From Thozetella sp. PMI_491 (lineage: Eukaryota; Ascomycota; Sordariomycetes; Chaetosphaeriales; Chaetosphaeriaceae), in NCBI GenBank assembly GCA_021432635.1, contig MU270024.1, forward strand, positions 806,001-870,000: DNA of 64,000 bases, in the 5' to 3' direction. The position numbers and the translations under genes are program-made. Shown in pieces: positions 43,314 to 54,925 of the stretch. The stretch's first letter is position 1; every line of letters begins with the position of its first letter. The notes beneath the pieces were generated by a model. It saw only the letters and a list, made by a program, of their open reading frames with translations, had not been told where the DNA came from and searched no databases.

Positions 43314-45157
43314 GACCAAACAAATATCAATAATGCATATGTCTCTGGCATGAAGGAGGACCTGAATCTCATCGGGAACGAACTAAACTTGCAAGTGAGA
43401 AATCTAGGCAATTCAACGTTCGCCTGCTAATCTCCGGTCAATTCAGCTTCCAGACATGGTTCAACGTCGCTTACTGTCTCATGCTGATTCCTTCGCAAAT
43501 TATCCTGACATATGTGAGACCCAGCTTTTGGCTGTCAGGTCTAGAGATCTGCTGGGGAGTCATAACCGGCCTGATTGCCACTACAACCAACGCAAACCAG
43601 GTTTATGTCCTCAGAGCTTTCCTTGGTCTATGCGAGAGCAGCGCATGGCCAGGAATGATGACCCTTTTGAGTAAGTGCTTTCACAGCACGTCTGAATGCA
43701 AGCCACGACGATGAGAAACCTAATTGGGCTAGTGCACTGGTATACGCCGACCGAGCTTGCGAAGCGCATGGGATTCTACCACTCCTGTCAGGCCATTGGC
43801 TCGATGATGTCTGGCGCGATCCAGGTTGGCATCATGTCAACATTGAACGGCTCCCATGGTATCGCCGGCTGGCGGTGGCTGTTCATCATCAATGCGATCC
43901 TAACCGTCATAGTCGGATTGTGCGGGGTCTTCTTGTTGCCCGATGTGCCCAACAACGTAAACCCCCGTGCGTTTTGGTTCAAAAAGGAACATGCACGCCT
44001 AGCGATGGAACGGCTTGAGAGACACGGGCGGGCCGAGCCGAAGAAGATATCTTGGGCTGGGGCCAAGTATGTGCTATCCAACACCGCCAGTTTCATCCCA
44101 AAATTAACCAAAGACAGGCGATCATTCTCCAGCTGGATACTTTACTACATTGCCGCCTTATATGTTGCTACAGTGGTCGCATCCTGGGGGTATTCGTACT
44201 TCAGCCTTTTTCTGAAATCTTTGAAGAACCCGGACGGAAGCTCGGTCTGGACAGTCACCCAAATCAACGGCATTCCGATTGGAGGTAGTGCGATCAATGT
44301 GGTGTTTGGTAAGTTGGCCTACGATGTGCATAGTCGCCGTCTAATTTTGTCACAGTCTGGATATGGGCCATCTCATCAGACCTTCTCGGTACTCGATGGA
44401 TCTTAATTGTAGCCCAAGGTACAAAGCCTTTTGGAAAAAAACATTTTGATGATTGGTTGTAACTGACTGCATAACAGCTGCAATAGGGGTTATGGTCTGC
44501 ATAATGATGACTGTTTGGACTTCCCACCCTAAAAGTGTGCCTCTCGCGACTGCATATGCCGGGTATTTTCTTGCATACGTTTGTCTAGGAACGGCCCCCC
44601 TTATATTTGCCTGGCTCTCGGACCTGTACGTTTCTTTTCAACCCCTCGACAATTTCCACCCTAGCTAACAGCCCCGCTTTAGTCTTCCTCAGGATCCCGA
44701 AGCGAGAACTCTCACAACTGGAGTGGCCGTCGCCATGTACTATGCAGTGTCTGCTTGGTCTCAAGTCCTAGTGTGGCCGGCAGTCGAGGCGCCCTACTGT
44801 AAGTAATCAGGAGACCGAAGAGAAGTTGCCTAGCACAATGACTAATTTCTCACAGACCGATACGGTTGGCAGTCATCAATGGCGCTGTGGATCCTCGTCA
44901 TTATTCTGACCTGCGTTCTTCGATACGTCGACCTGAAATTCCTCCTGTGAGCATTAACTATTGTCATGATACTGGGGAAGTACCAGTTGTGCTTACTTTC
45001 TTGCTCCAGACCGAAACGCAACGCTTTCATGGCGACGGTTATCGAAGGATCAGACATAGACAAGCCTGACTCCCAAGACCGGCTGGACCGAGATTCTGCA
45101 CCCGATACGAAAGCCCCAGGACCGATAGGTGCAGTGTCTGGATCTAGGGAGATTTGA
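43314..45157 (+). CDS. DAL5-type MFS anion:cation symporter lacking its N-terminus
   Basis: Nine exons can be joined in frame: 43314-43390, 43447-43670, 43733-44066, 44118-44308, 44356-44418, 44478-44625, 44683-44798, 44856-44946 and 45010-45157, giving 463 residues. The first intron is GC-AG (GCAAGT donor), the other seven GT-AG. The sequence follows the allantoate/pantothenate permease family closely: DQTNINNAYVSGMKEDLNL, ELNFFQTWFNVAY, AFLGLCESSAWPGMMTLL, WYTPTELAKRMGFYHSCQA, YFSLFLKSLKNPDGS, and INGIPIGG. The acceptor at 43312-43313 implies an upstream exon coding for the first span, but none was found in the preceding 400 bases. Either a far 5' exon exists or the gene is 5'-truncated. 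Confidence 0.75.
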
Positions 45158-45539
45158 GGCGCCCGGTATTGACGTGCCTCAATGGCGTTCCTACCGGACC
45201 CAGTGGGTGACATGAACTACTTAATCCGTATGCCTCACCTGCTGTTCCGCAAGAAATACAAATGTTGTTGGGCACGGAAAGCTTTTCGAGTCACAACTAC
45301 CAGCCCTACGACAGCCCGCCATAGTTATCTTGAATTATCATTGGCGAGCAAAGCATTCTAGTCCACATCGTAAAACCATTGTTCGTCCCGAGTGATATCG
45401 GTGGGCGCTCCTCCCTCTTGACGGGGTCTACTAGGGTACGTGTTTGGAAATGCTGGGATGGCGTCGGGGCCCAGACCGGTCGGGGTCGTTCACCATGACT
45501 GTCGGCGGCGAGGCGGGCATGGGCCAATTTTCGCTGATG

Positions 45540-45781
45540 CGTGACTGGCGCCTGTGACGCGACCCCCTCCGCTTCTCGCCCGAACGGTGGCTCCCCGGCA
45601 CGCTATCCGACGACGAGCTCAGCCGGCCCGCAGCGCCTTCACACCATTCCTGGCGGGGCCACGGAACTGCCCCGGCGGCCACGTCGCCATCCGCGTCGCT
45701 ATTATCGCGTACGCCTACATTGTCATCAACTACAAAATCCGCTGGGGGCCGGTCGAGGCCGAGCTAGAGGCCCATCTCTAG
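45540..45781 (+). pseudogene. Cytochrome P450 heme-region relic
   Basis: Two neighbouring frames carry the end of a P450: RDPLRFSPERWLPG (45558-45600), the FxPERW meander, then after a frame change FTPFLAGPRNCPGG (from about 45641), matching the heme-binding FxxGxRxCxG motif with its cysteine ligand, and a C-terminal tail to the stop at 45781. The region between the two motifs is shorter than usual and the N-terminal 400 residues are absent. Local GC content is much higher than in the flanks, as expected of a recent coding copy. This is a truncated, frameshifted fragment. Confidence 0.7.
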
Positions 45782-46770
45782 TCCAACGAGGTCGCCGACG
45801 AGCCCGGCGCCGACTCGGAACTCTTGTTTGTGACGCACTTGACGGTGCTCTTTTAGGCAAGTGGGCCATCCATCCACACTAGATAGGAATAGTGGCTTTT
45901 CGGCTAGTGGGGCGTGGTGGAAGCCAGGCTAAAACAGGAGGCGGAAAGCCAACAAATTCATTGTCTAGGATCTGGGCATACAACGTATCGCTAAGAACAC
46001 TTGAGTAGTCCCCGACGGAATAAGGCCCAACATGCCTCTATGTATGACGCCGCGCAGGATACTCCGTCAAAGTTTGGTAGATTTCCTGGCGGGAGATTTG
46101 GGCTGCGACTCGTTAATCCATATATTATACTCAATACACGCTATTGATGTGCCAGGCAGGCTAGGGATGCTCTGCACCGGCATACTTTGCTCCGCTGGAA
46201 CAGGAACATCTTTTGCTGAGGTTTTCCTATCGCTCTTTGCTGTTTGACTTGATAGAAGAAAATCAACTAGTCGGTGGGACTCGCCGCCTGGAAGCGTCGA
46301 GGAAAAAGGTATGGGAACCGAGCGAGATGACCCGAGGGACTTCAACATTTCTCTTGGTATCTTATCCACGGGTCATCCCAGTAAAGATTCTCGGCGAATC
46401 ACACGACTCCAACTCGGCTTAATCTGGCTATAATGGGTTCATAGAGCCACTTACCTTGGATACCCTGCTTATGCCGAGAGTACAGAGCACCTTAGCTCGT
46501 TTTCTTGCATGGCCGTGGGGATTATTTCCAGCGAGCTTCTTGGGCTTGGCGCCAAGTAAAAACAACTATCGTGTGCCCTAATTGGCAGTGTTAGTGGGAC
46601 CGCAGGTTACCCCTCTTTAGCTGAACAGCCAGCACGACACTCACACAGCCGCATCCATCTAAAATTTAAAAGCCAATGTGGTTTCCGCAGTATTTGCCTA
46701 GATATTGCGAAGCTGTATTTCCTTCCGGTCAACGGCACTTCTCATAACACTGCAGGGTTGATCGCACAAT
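45782..46770. other. Gene-free stretch before the ankyrin-HET gene
   Basis: About 1 kb. A short reading near 46160-46250 faintly resembles a NACHT P-loop but lacks the key lysine (see rejected items). The last 200 bases are the likely promoter of the gene at 46771. Confidence 0.5.
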
Positions 46771-49700
46771 ATGGCGCAAGCCGGCGGATCGCTGAGACTA
46801 CCTTTGCGACCGCAACCAAACCAGCTGGCGGATGCCTTATGCAAGTCCTGCTCCGAGGGCAATGTCCAGACGGTTCGATCTCTCCTGGACGCAGGTGCCC
46901 CACCAAACTCGAGGGATGGGGCAGGATGGACAGCACTCATGCGTGCCGTACAACAAGGCCACCAGGACGTCGTGCGCCTCCTCTTGTCCCGCGGCGCCGA
47001 CGCCCTCGCACGTGGTACCCGCAATTTACAAGCCCTCAGTTTGGCATTAACGTGCATCGATGTGGAAATAGCTCGTATCCTCCTCGACCACGATGCATCC
47101 AATATCGAATTCGCACCCACCGGGGCAACGCCATTGCATGTAGCCGTCTCTAAGGGATCGGAAGACATGTTCCGCCTGCTCGTCGAGAAGGGGGCAAATC
47201 CAAAGGCAGCTGTTCAGCCTTTTCCCGAGTTCGGATCTCCCGGCCTTGGTGAGACTGCATTACACATGGCTGTAGCATCATGGCATGACGAAATGATCCC
47301 GATACTCCTGGCTCACGGCTTGGATGTAAATGCACAGGGCAAGAAACCGGCAGGCCAGACACCGCTGCACATTGCAGCGTGGTATGGGTATAAGGATGCA
47401 GCCAAGTTGTTGCTCGATAAGTAGGTGTCATAGCCACCGATCGTATTCGAGTTTTTGGGAACAGCTGCTAATGACTCGGGGTAACAGTGGAGCTGATATC
47501 AATCTTCAGTACGCTGATGGCCAAACAGCATTGCACAAGGCCGCGGAGCATGGGCACTTCGAAATGGTCAGCTTCCTCCTCGATAGAGGGGCAGATATCA
47601 ACGCCAGCACGCCGCAGGGCTATACTCCTTTGTGTGCAGCAGCTATAGGCTTAGCTTCAGTCTCCCCAAGTACGAAGAAGATCACGGTCGAGCTTATTCT
47701 AGAAAGATCCGGTCACATGAGTGATTCTGACAAAGCTCGAGTGCTCTGGTCGACTGCGACCGAGGGAACAGTTGAGGGAACCGCAATGCTGGTAGAAAAA
47801 GGATTCCCCGTCGACGCCAAACATAAAGGCTTCACGGGACTGGACTTGGCCGCCTACAATGGGAAGGAGGAAGTTGTCGTCTACTTTCTAAAGAAATGGC
47901 CAGTTGCGCCTCGACCAGAACTCTTTGCGCAGGCGATCGAAATGGCTACAGTTAGTGGGCATAGCCGTATCGTGGGCCTTCTACAAGGCACCCTACCGTT
48001 GCCAGTTCCAAAGAGCAACGGCTCCGGGTCTTTTTCAGACACCAAGATCGACGCAGCCTCGCTCGTCTGGGCCTTTGCCTCGGATACGATGATCTCAACC
48101 CGTCGTCGTGTGTTGGCGAACCCTAACAGCACAGCCCTTCCTCCAATAAGGTGCAGTATTTGTTACGATCTCAATTTCAGAAGAGGCACGGCCAAAGATG
48201 CGGAGGTTCAACATTACACCGGTACCAAGTCTGTAGCGGCCGGTGCAGCAAGCGGTTGTTCTGGGTGCTCCATGCTGAGAGACTGCTTGCAGAAGCTTGG
48301 GTCTGTATATGGAGAGAGTCTGTCGAGTTGGGAAACGGCCAATCAACCATGCCTCTTAACGTCGCCGGTTCATGGCGGTCCTTTGCTTGTGTCATACGGG
48401 CGGAATTCGTCTGTTCGGGCAGAAATATTCTCAGCCCCCGGTAAGCTTTCTCTTCTCGCAAATCTTGGACCTGATGTCAATTCCAAGCTTGCTAAATGAT
48501 GGATTAAAATAGGTCATTTGCATGAGTGGCCGGTCGTTGGAGCAGCCCGTGACGTTTCCTCGGTTTCGAGATCTGACACGCGAAAGGCTGCATTCCGCGG
48601 CTTTCTCGATGACTGCCTCACAAATCATGCCGCATGCTCCCTTAAAAGAAACACCAGGCTTCCATCCCGCGTCATAGATGTAGGAGTAGACCGCAACGAA
48701 GAGCCGCACCTCCACATCGCAAAAGAGGGGGAGACAGGGATGTACGTGACGCTGAGTCACTGCTGGGGCGGTCATAGTCCCATGACAACAACTACAGATA
48801 CCTTGCCGGCGAGAATCCAGGGAATCCCTCTGCAGAGCTTGCCGAGAACCTTCCAGGATGCTGTCATCATCGCCCGCGACCTAGGCGTGCAATACCTCTG
48901 GATCGACTCCCTCTGCATTTTGCAAGACAGTGCCGATGATTGGGAAAGAGAAGCAGCACGGATGAGCACCATTTACGCAAATTGCTATGTGATGATTGCT
49001 GCCGATGCCTCATCAAATTGCGACGGAGGTTGTTTTCCCCCAGCAGAAGGACCTCCTGTTCAGGCGAGCCATGCTACCCCCATCCAGGGGCTTTCAGGAC
49101 GACGTTCCAAGGTCCTATGTAGGATTACAAACATGATCAATGACGACCGAGGTGAGGTTTGCCATCGACTATACGATTGCAACAACGACTGGGGGCCATA
49201 TCCACTCGATAAACGTGGCTGGACGCTGCAGGAGCGGATCTGTAAGTACAACATACTGCTTAGCCTCTATGCCAATACAGGCCAAACCAAAATTCCGTGT
49301 CCCACTAACGAATCTACGTCGAAGTGGCTCCCAGGACCCTCCATTTCGGCCAATCTGAGGTGGGCTGGGAATGTGCATCCCGGAGAGCGTGCGAATGTCA
49401 AAGCGTGCCAACGCAGCTAGATACCGACTCGCGATGGAAGGCTCATCTGTTGAATCTCCCTGCAGCGAGCGGTCAAGACCCAGAGCCAAGGTCCGGAGTC
49501 CCAGACCCCCAGAAGCAGTGGATATGGAGCAACATTGTCGAGGAATTCACCACCAACCGAAGTTTAACATACGAGTCTGATATCCTCCCCGCCCTCGCCG
49601 GTTTGGCTAGAACAATGTCCCCTGCTGCAGGCGATGATTACATGTGCGGCTTGTGGAGGGATAAGCTGTCCGGCTTCTTGACGTGGACACCAGCTTCAAG

Positions 49701-50358
49701 CAATGGAAAGCGCCACAAGCAGCACTACGCGCCTTCCTGGTCGTGGGCATCAGTGATAGGCCCGATCAAGTTTCCCGCCTTCCAAAGATCGCCGTTTTTG
49801 AACTTCGGAAAGAAGCTCGGGAATAGAGAGCCTTATCCTATCAGCAAAGGCGAGCTGGAGCAATCCAGCGAGGACAAAGCGGAGCTGCTGGAGGTTATTG
49901 ACTTCCAGGCCATACCCCAATCGGCATCTTTAGGTATGTTCGGGCCCCTCCGCGGCGCAGAACTGATCGTTCAGGGGCCTGTCGCCGAGGCCAACTACGA
50001 GACAAGAGTTGATAAAAACAACAATCCACGGGGAACTCTTGTGGGTCGGCATATGGTGGAATCAACGTGTGCTTGGGACATTCCCGCCGAGATGGACACG
50101 GACGAAAGTGGCTTTTTAATGCTGTTTGTCAGCGAATCACGATCTGGAGTAGAGGAGGAGGATGCCAATAACATGATGGTCTTGAACAAGAGGCCGCGAC
50201 CGGGAGGTGGGGGACTTGTTCTGAGGCTTAACAGGGATGGAACTAATAGTAGTGACGCCCCCTCTTATAGTCGCGTGGGCACGTTTACGTACGAAGGCGC
50301 AGGTAACTGGAAGGGTTGGAAGGAGGCTAGGGTTGAGCAGATCTTGAGGCTTGTCTAG
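46771..50358 (+). CDS. Ankyrin-repeat protein with C-terminal HET domain
   Basis: Exons 46771-47420, 47488-48440, 48513-49241 and 49325-50358 join in frame to 1,121 residues, with GT-AG introns of 67, 72 and 83 bases. Residues 15-400 contain about eight ankyrin repeats (GWTALMRAVQQGHQDVVRLL, GQTALHKAAEHGHFEMVSFL). A Cys-rich linker region (residues 440-500, CSICYDLNF and CSGCSML) precedes the HET domain: MYVTLSHCWGG (611-621), YLWIDSLCILQDSADDW (about 655), ANCYVMIAADAS, and RGWTLQERI (about 770). The PSWSWASV block follows. The usual arrangement has HET in front; here ankyrins come first. Ankyrins probably act as the recognition or scaffold part and HET as the death-inducing part. All frames are open. 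Confidence 0.88.
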
Positions 50359-51369
50359 GGCCGGTCGCTCATCGCCCTCAGGTTAATGCAGTCGCTAACT
50401 TTTCTATATGGATTTCGGCAAGCTCGACCCATGTCTTGATGAAATCAATCTCCTGACTATCGGGTGTTGAATACGGATGACTCAACGATTCAAGCGTCGT
50501 TATTTTGAGGTGACAAGATGTGTGGAAACGCAGCACAGCCCGCGAAACAAAACACGCTCCGAAATGTAGCGAGACCTGACCAAGCGGCCGCGCCTCCACG
50601 GATGGAGGAGGCCGCAGAAGGGAACTGGAGCAGGTATTGGCTAGGAGCTCCTTGCCAACAACATCTGAGTTCCAGCTAGTGCTACCCTGCTTCCCACTGC
50701 GCACTATCGACCTAGCGAGAATTGGGCGCTGCGATGGGTCTCAATGCCTGCACCTCCACATCTCACAAGGACTTTGACGGTGCAGCAGCTTGTGCATAAA
50801 ACAACTGAATTGTTCCCCATACCTAAGGCGCGCGGTTACCAACTTCTGTTCAATTCCTCCGCTGGGGATTAGTCGTAGATATACCCCAGTCTCCAGTGAC
50901 CTTACGGAGAAATATATCAACTCGTCGATCTATATTAGCCAGTAGGACCATGGATACCTAGGTGTCGGCGTAGCTACGGTCATTTACGAAGAGGCGGAAT
51001 ACTTAGTGTTACATGATTCGTGGGGATGGTAAGATGACGCTGTAGTCCCGTGAACGACGGCTACATTGACGGAAGAGGATGTGCTTTAGTTTAGGATGAG
51101 GGGACACCGGTTTTATTTCTAAGTAATCTGATATCGAAGTCTTTTCACCAAGATATACCTACAGCATTCTAGTTCGTCATTGCTATTCGTAGAGTGTGTC
51201 TAGCGCGGTCAATATAGCCTTAGAGTGTAATGGTTAATAAAGAGTGAAGGAAGAAAACGGCCAAAACTATCAACTGCCTTTTGTTCCTCAAGAGCCTCCA
51301 GAGTCCGTGGCCAACAAATTCAGTTCCCGGGGCTTCTTATACGTGAGTTATCCTTGAGTAGGAAGGTGA
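50359..51369. other. Gene-free stretch
   Basis: 3' flank of the ankyrin-HET gene and spacer. A 108-codon minus frame (50378-50704) has no family character. Confidence 0.55.
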
Positions 51370-52106
51370 CTAGCAAGAATCACCTCGAACAATGACATTC
51401 CAGAGGTCGTCATGGAACCTTTGTCCGGAGACCTGAGAGGCAGCAGGAGCGCAGTCATTGATAATATTTTGTGCGCCATCCGCGATCGGGTTCCATCCGT
51501 CAAGAGTCTTGGGGGTGGTGTTCTGTGTGGCAGAACCCGTTAGCAAAATTTGTGAGGCGCTCAGGCTCAGGGCAGAAAACCACCTAGGTAAACTAGTTGC
51601 AGGTACACGTACATCGTTGCACCACCAAATAGCAGCGTTGTAGGAGCAGCTAACTCGGCCACAGTTTGCCGGGCCAGGCCCGTTGCGGGGAGCGCCGTTC
51701 AGCCCACGCAAGTAGGTAATGCCCTCCTGGATTCTTCCTTTATCCGCTAAACCAAAATTTCCGCAAAGGGTAGAGTCTCGCTTAGACACTACTGGGCGGG
51801 TTTCTTCGATATCTCGTGCCCGAACACGGTCATACTGGATCTGATACTCAGGGTTGATCTGCAAAATCTGTGCATACACCTCCTAAACAGTACCGTTCAG
51901 GACCACAATAGGACCTCCGGGGGACGTCTCAACGGCCCATGAGAGTTCAACGGTCGTGTACCCGGGGATGGGATCAACAGCACTGGCCTAATTGGACGTT
52001 TCGTGATGATTAACAAGTTTCCGCGTGATATAGGCTCGTCCGGAAGAGCCCTTACAGCTGCAAGAAGGCTGCTCGCCAGAACGGGGATTAGAGCAAGAAG
52101 CTTCAT
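51370..52106 (-). pseudogene. Disrupted small secreted cysteine-containing protein gene
   Basis: A signal peptide (MKLLALIPVLASSLLAAVRA) starts at 52106. The coding reading then passes into another frame near 51990 (PGYTTVELSWAVE, GGPIVVLNGTV) and meets a TAG stop before EVYAQILQINPEYQ. From there it continues to a stop at 51370 through a conserved-looking cysteine domain (CGNFGLADKGRIQEG, CSYNAAIWWCND, DGWNPIADGAQNIINDC). A 90-base GT-AG intron at 51523-51612 fits between WWCND and NTTPKTLDG. The domain resembles a common fungal secreted protein of unknown function with about 190 residues. The N-terminal part appears to carry one frameshift and one stop, though an unrecognised intron could explain part of this. 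Confidence 0.55.
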
Positions 52107-53571
52107 ATTCGAGAACTGTAGATAGAATATGGATATCTTGTTAGAGTTAAGAGGGTAGCAATTGCAAATCCGAGGCGCGACTTAAGAAGTGAAGAAGAAA
52201 TCCTTCCTTTTCGGCGGGGGAGATCGACTTATTTATAGGCAGACGGCCGAGACGGGCCCATTCCGTATTACCAAGTAGATTTCGACTCGGAAGTTACCAT
52301 ACTAGGATAGAACCAGTTGCATGACTGATCTTCATGTGTTGCGTGGAAAGGCGTAATCATGGAGGAACCGTGCTGACGATGTTCAATCGGCATCCAGAGG
52401 TCTAGACCGCGTACATTCACTCCTTCTTTTCCTTTAACCTGTTGATCTTTACTTAATTTCGCAATATTGAGGCCATAGTAGTACTTGAAAGTGTGGTTTT
52501 TTAATTAATGAGAAGCCCGCGTATGAGCCTGCATAAGAGCCTGCTTGAGAGGCTGGTTAAATTCCATAGGCTATATCATTGGTGGTGATAGTTGTACAGG
52601 TGAGAATCCTGCACTTAGGGCCAATGAGAGTCAACGAGAGCCTACCTTGAGTTTCATCTAATATCCTTGAGAGGCTTGGCATGTAGCAACACTGTCTAAA
52701 AGCAGCTGTACCACGACCGGCTTCAAAATCCCTACGATGTGAGAGCACACAAAACTCTGCGACAGGGATGTTAACGAAAATCCCTATTTACCAAGCGTTA
52801 TGTCACGGTACTTGCGGGCACGTTGTCAACATGTAAAAGGCGGCAAATGTCATCTGGTTTTAGTTGTAATTGTACCTTAATGCTCTTTAAGTATAGTTGG
52901 TGTGTGCTTAAATTATTTTTAAAAAGACTGTATAGCGGACGACGGGTTTGCTCCCAACTATACTACAGAAGGCTTTTAACTATTTCGGTGAAGCGATTGT
53001 GCTGCAGTCGAGTGTGGCGACGAACCGGTCAGGGGTAGCTATAGTCGGTGACGCTTTACCCTGGTAAAGATATCTAGTCTAAAGGGATAATAATACGCCA
53101 GTGTGTGATATGAGAAGTTTAATTAGTTAATAGCTAGGTTTAAGGGAAGCTCTGGCTATATTTTGGTTAACCATGGCTCATGAGTAGCCACGTGTGTAGG
53201 CACGTGTGTAAAGAGCCGCATAAGGCTGCACATAGCCTTACAGGCGTATGGAGTGGTCAGTATAGCGTAGCGTGGCCACGGCGAGCCAAATTTTAAAACC
53301 AAACTATAACATGATACTTAATTAATAAAGTTAATGCTTGATTAAAGTCCCCCTTTTTAGGTCCCTTTTATAATATACCTTTTAGTATGCAAGGTATTTA
53401 TTAACTAAAGGAAATATAGATATACGTCCTATCGTTGGCTGTGATTTGAGTAAATTCCTTTTGGAAGTTGCTAAGTGATACTCATTTGGTGTTTTACTAT
53501 AGTCGGCTCTACGTCCATGGCAACTTCCCATTTCCAGGCGTGTTTCTGCCCTTCCAACCACTAAACTCTGA
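52107..53571. other. Gene-free AT-rich stretch
   Basis: About 1.5 kb, strongly AT-rich between 52440 and 53400, with repeated short strings (cacgtgtgta twice near 53191-53210). The look is that of old repeat DNA altered by RIP (C-to-T repeat mutation), but no element could be named. Confidence 0.45.
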
Positions 53572-53778
53572 AGTATCCCGCGTGAGATAAGTATGCGGAG
53601 CAAAGAAATATGCCGGGACCTTGCCAAATTTCCATGCCCAGAGATCCAGCCACTCTTGGCCAAGCTTCCCTTACAGCATATCCACCAGATACTTCCCAGG
53701 GACGGGCAAGAATTTAAAGCCGCGGTTGGACCCAATGGCGCTCATGTATAGGTTCTTCGTATTGGATATGGGCAGATC
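53572..53778 (-). pseudogene. C-terminal relic of a FAD amine/amino-acid oxidase
   Basis: Reading down from 53778: ISNTKNLYMSAIGSNRGFKF, then LPVPGKYLVDML, a TAA stop, and then GKLGQEWLDLWAWK in the same frame. This is the conserved ending of DAO-fold oxidases of the fructosyl-amine/sarcosine oxidase group (NLY-x5-GS-x2-GFKFLP-x2-GKY-x-VD), where the Gly-rich block contacts FAD. Nothing of the first 350 residues was found. A stop inside the most conserved segment and the missing front make it a dead fragment, lying just past the stop of the prolyl-hydroxylase-like gene. Confidence 0.65.
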
Positions 53779-53937
53779 CGGAAGTTTCAATCAACTGCCA
53801 ATATGTCCTGCATCTCGCATTCTTGCTAGAGTTGAGCTGTTCTCAATAATTCGAGCGACTAATTTGTTGTGCACCTGGCCCGTGAATGAGATTGATCTAA
53901 GTGCGATCAGAACAACATTTGGCGTCGAGCTATGTAG

Positions 53938-54800
53938 CTATACGGTAGAGCGTGAATCTGCTGGTCTCGAAACATCGACCTCCGTCCAGATGTTCAGGCC
54001 TATTTTGAACCCGCCTTTGGCGGGAAGCCCTGAATGCATTGTGTCCAGGCGGCCGCGCAGGTCGTCGTCGAGATTTCGCCAGAATAAGGCAGACCCGTTG
54101 ATGTTCTTGGTGGTCAAGACATTCTGCGAGCAGTCAAGATACTCGCACCACTCCTTGTCGCGTTTAGTCCAGTCGACATCGATCTCCGGAAATTGCGTGC
54201 CGCAGTCGTCGCAGCTAGCTTCCAGAATGGCGAAAATAGTAGAAAAGCGGTTAAAATCAACCTCACCTTCGGGAATCCAGTCAAAATGAGGGCGGTATTC
54301 CTGGCCTTCCTGGTAACTAGTCACTTGGATATCGACCCGACGGTGCTCCATATATCCTTGGAACTCAATGGCTCGCTTCGCGATCCTTTGTATGACAGCA
54401 TCCTCACGAGGTAAGAATGCCGTCGAGCTCGTGCGTCTACTGCGCTCGATTTTCTCGCCGTCTAGTACGACAGTCGATTTTTGTAGGCGTGGCAGGCTAA
54501 ATCAGAGAATTAGAGTCTTGGACATGGTATGAACCTCGGTGGGAAGTCGTACGCCAGCTGTTTGAGATATTCACGCTCGCTAGGCGAGATTAGGTTTGTG
54601 ATGTGGATAATGAGAGGATCGTATGAGAATATTCTAGCATTTGGACTTGCAAGCTCGATCGTATCATTGTTCAAGGACTTTGGATGATACTCGCGGTCGT
54701 GGTACTGCTCCCAAACAGATCCAATAGAAGTAAAAAAGTTCGTACCCAAGGCTGCTAAAACAACCAAGACTGCGAACCCGAAGGCAATGTGTTGCGCCAT
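53938..54800 (-). CDS. Prolyl 4-hydroxylase-like 2OG-Fe(II) dioxygenase
   Basis: Exons 54800-54553 and 54496-53938, separated by a 56-base intron (GTACGA...ATTTAG), give 268 residues. An N-terminal membrane anchor (FGFAVLVVLAALGTNFF, residues 7-23) precedes the luminal catalytic domain. The domain shows SPSEREYLKQLA, RRTSSTAFLP, the HxD iron-binding pair in YRPHFDW, and the distal His of the triad with the 2-oxoglutarate-binding Lys in HSGLPAKGGFKIGLNIW. Family members hydroxylate proline or act on small molecules; the substrate cannot be told. The C-terminus after NIWT (EVDVSRPADSRSTV) is unlike typical WxW endings, so a last exon may have been lost. Confidence 0.8.
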
Positions 54801-54925
54801 TATTCGCGTGAGATCTAGTGGGTGGCAGGGCAGGATCGGGCGTCATTCCTTATCGTGCGGAGCAGATGCCGCTACTGAGGCCGCCTCGGATCTTCTTGTA
54901 ACTGGGAAACTTTTATCACGTGCCT

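Noticed and set aside
46160-46250. Faint NACHT P-loop-like reading (GILCSAGTGTSFAE)
   Set aside because: The Walker A lysine is absent and no further NACHT motifs follow; likely chance.
53621-54289. 222-codon plus-strand frame
   Set aside because: It is the antisense shadow of the prolyl-hydroxylase-like gene and the oxidase relic, both of which have clear motifs on the minus strand.
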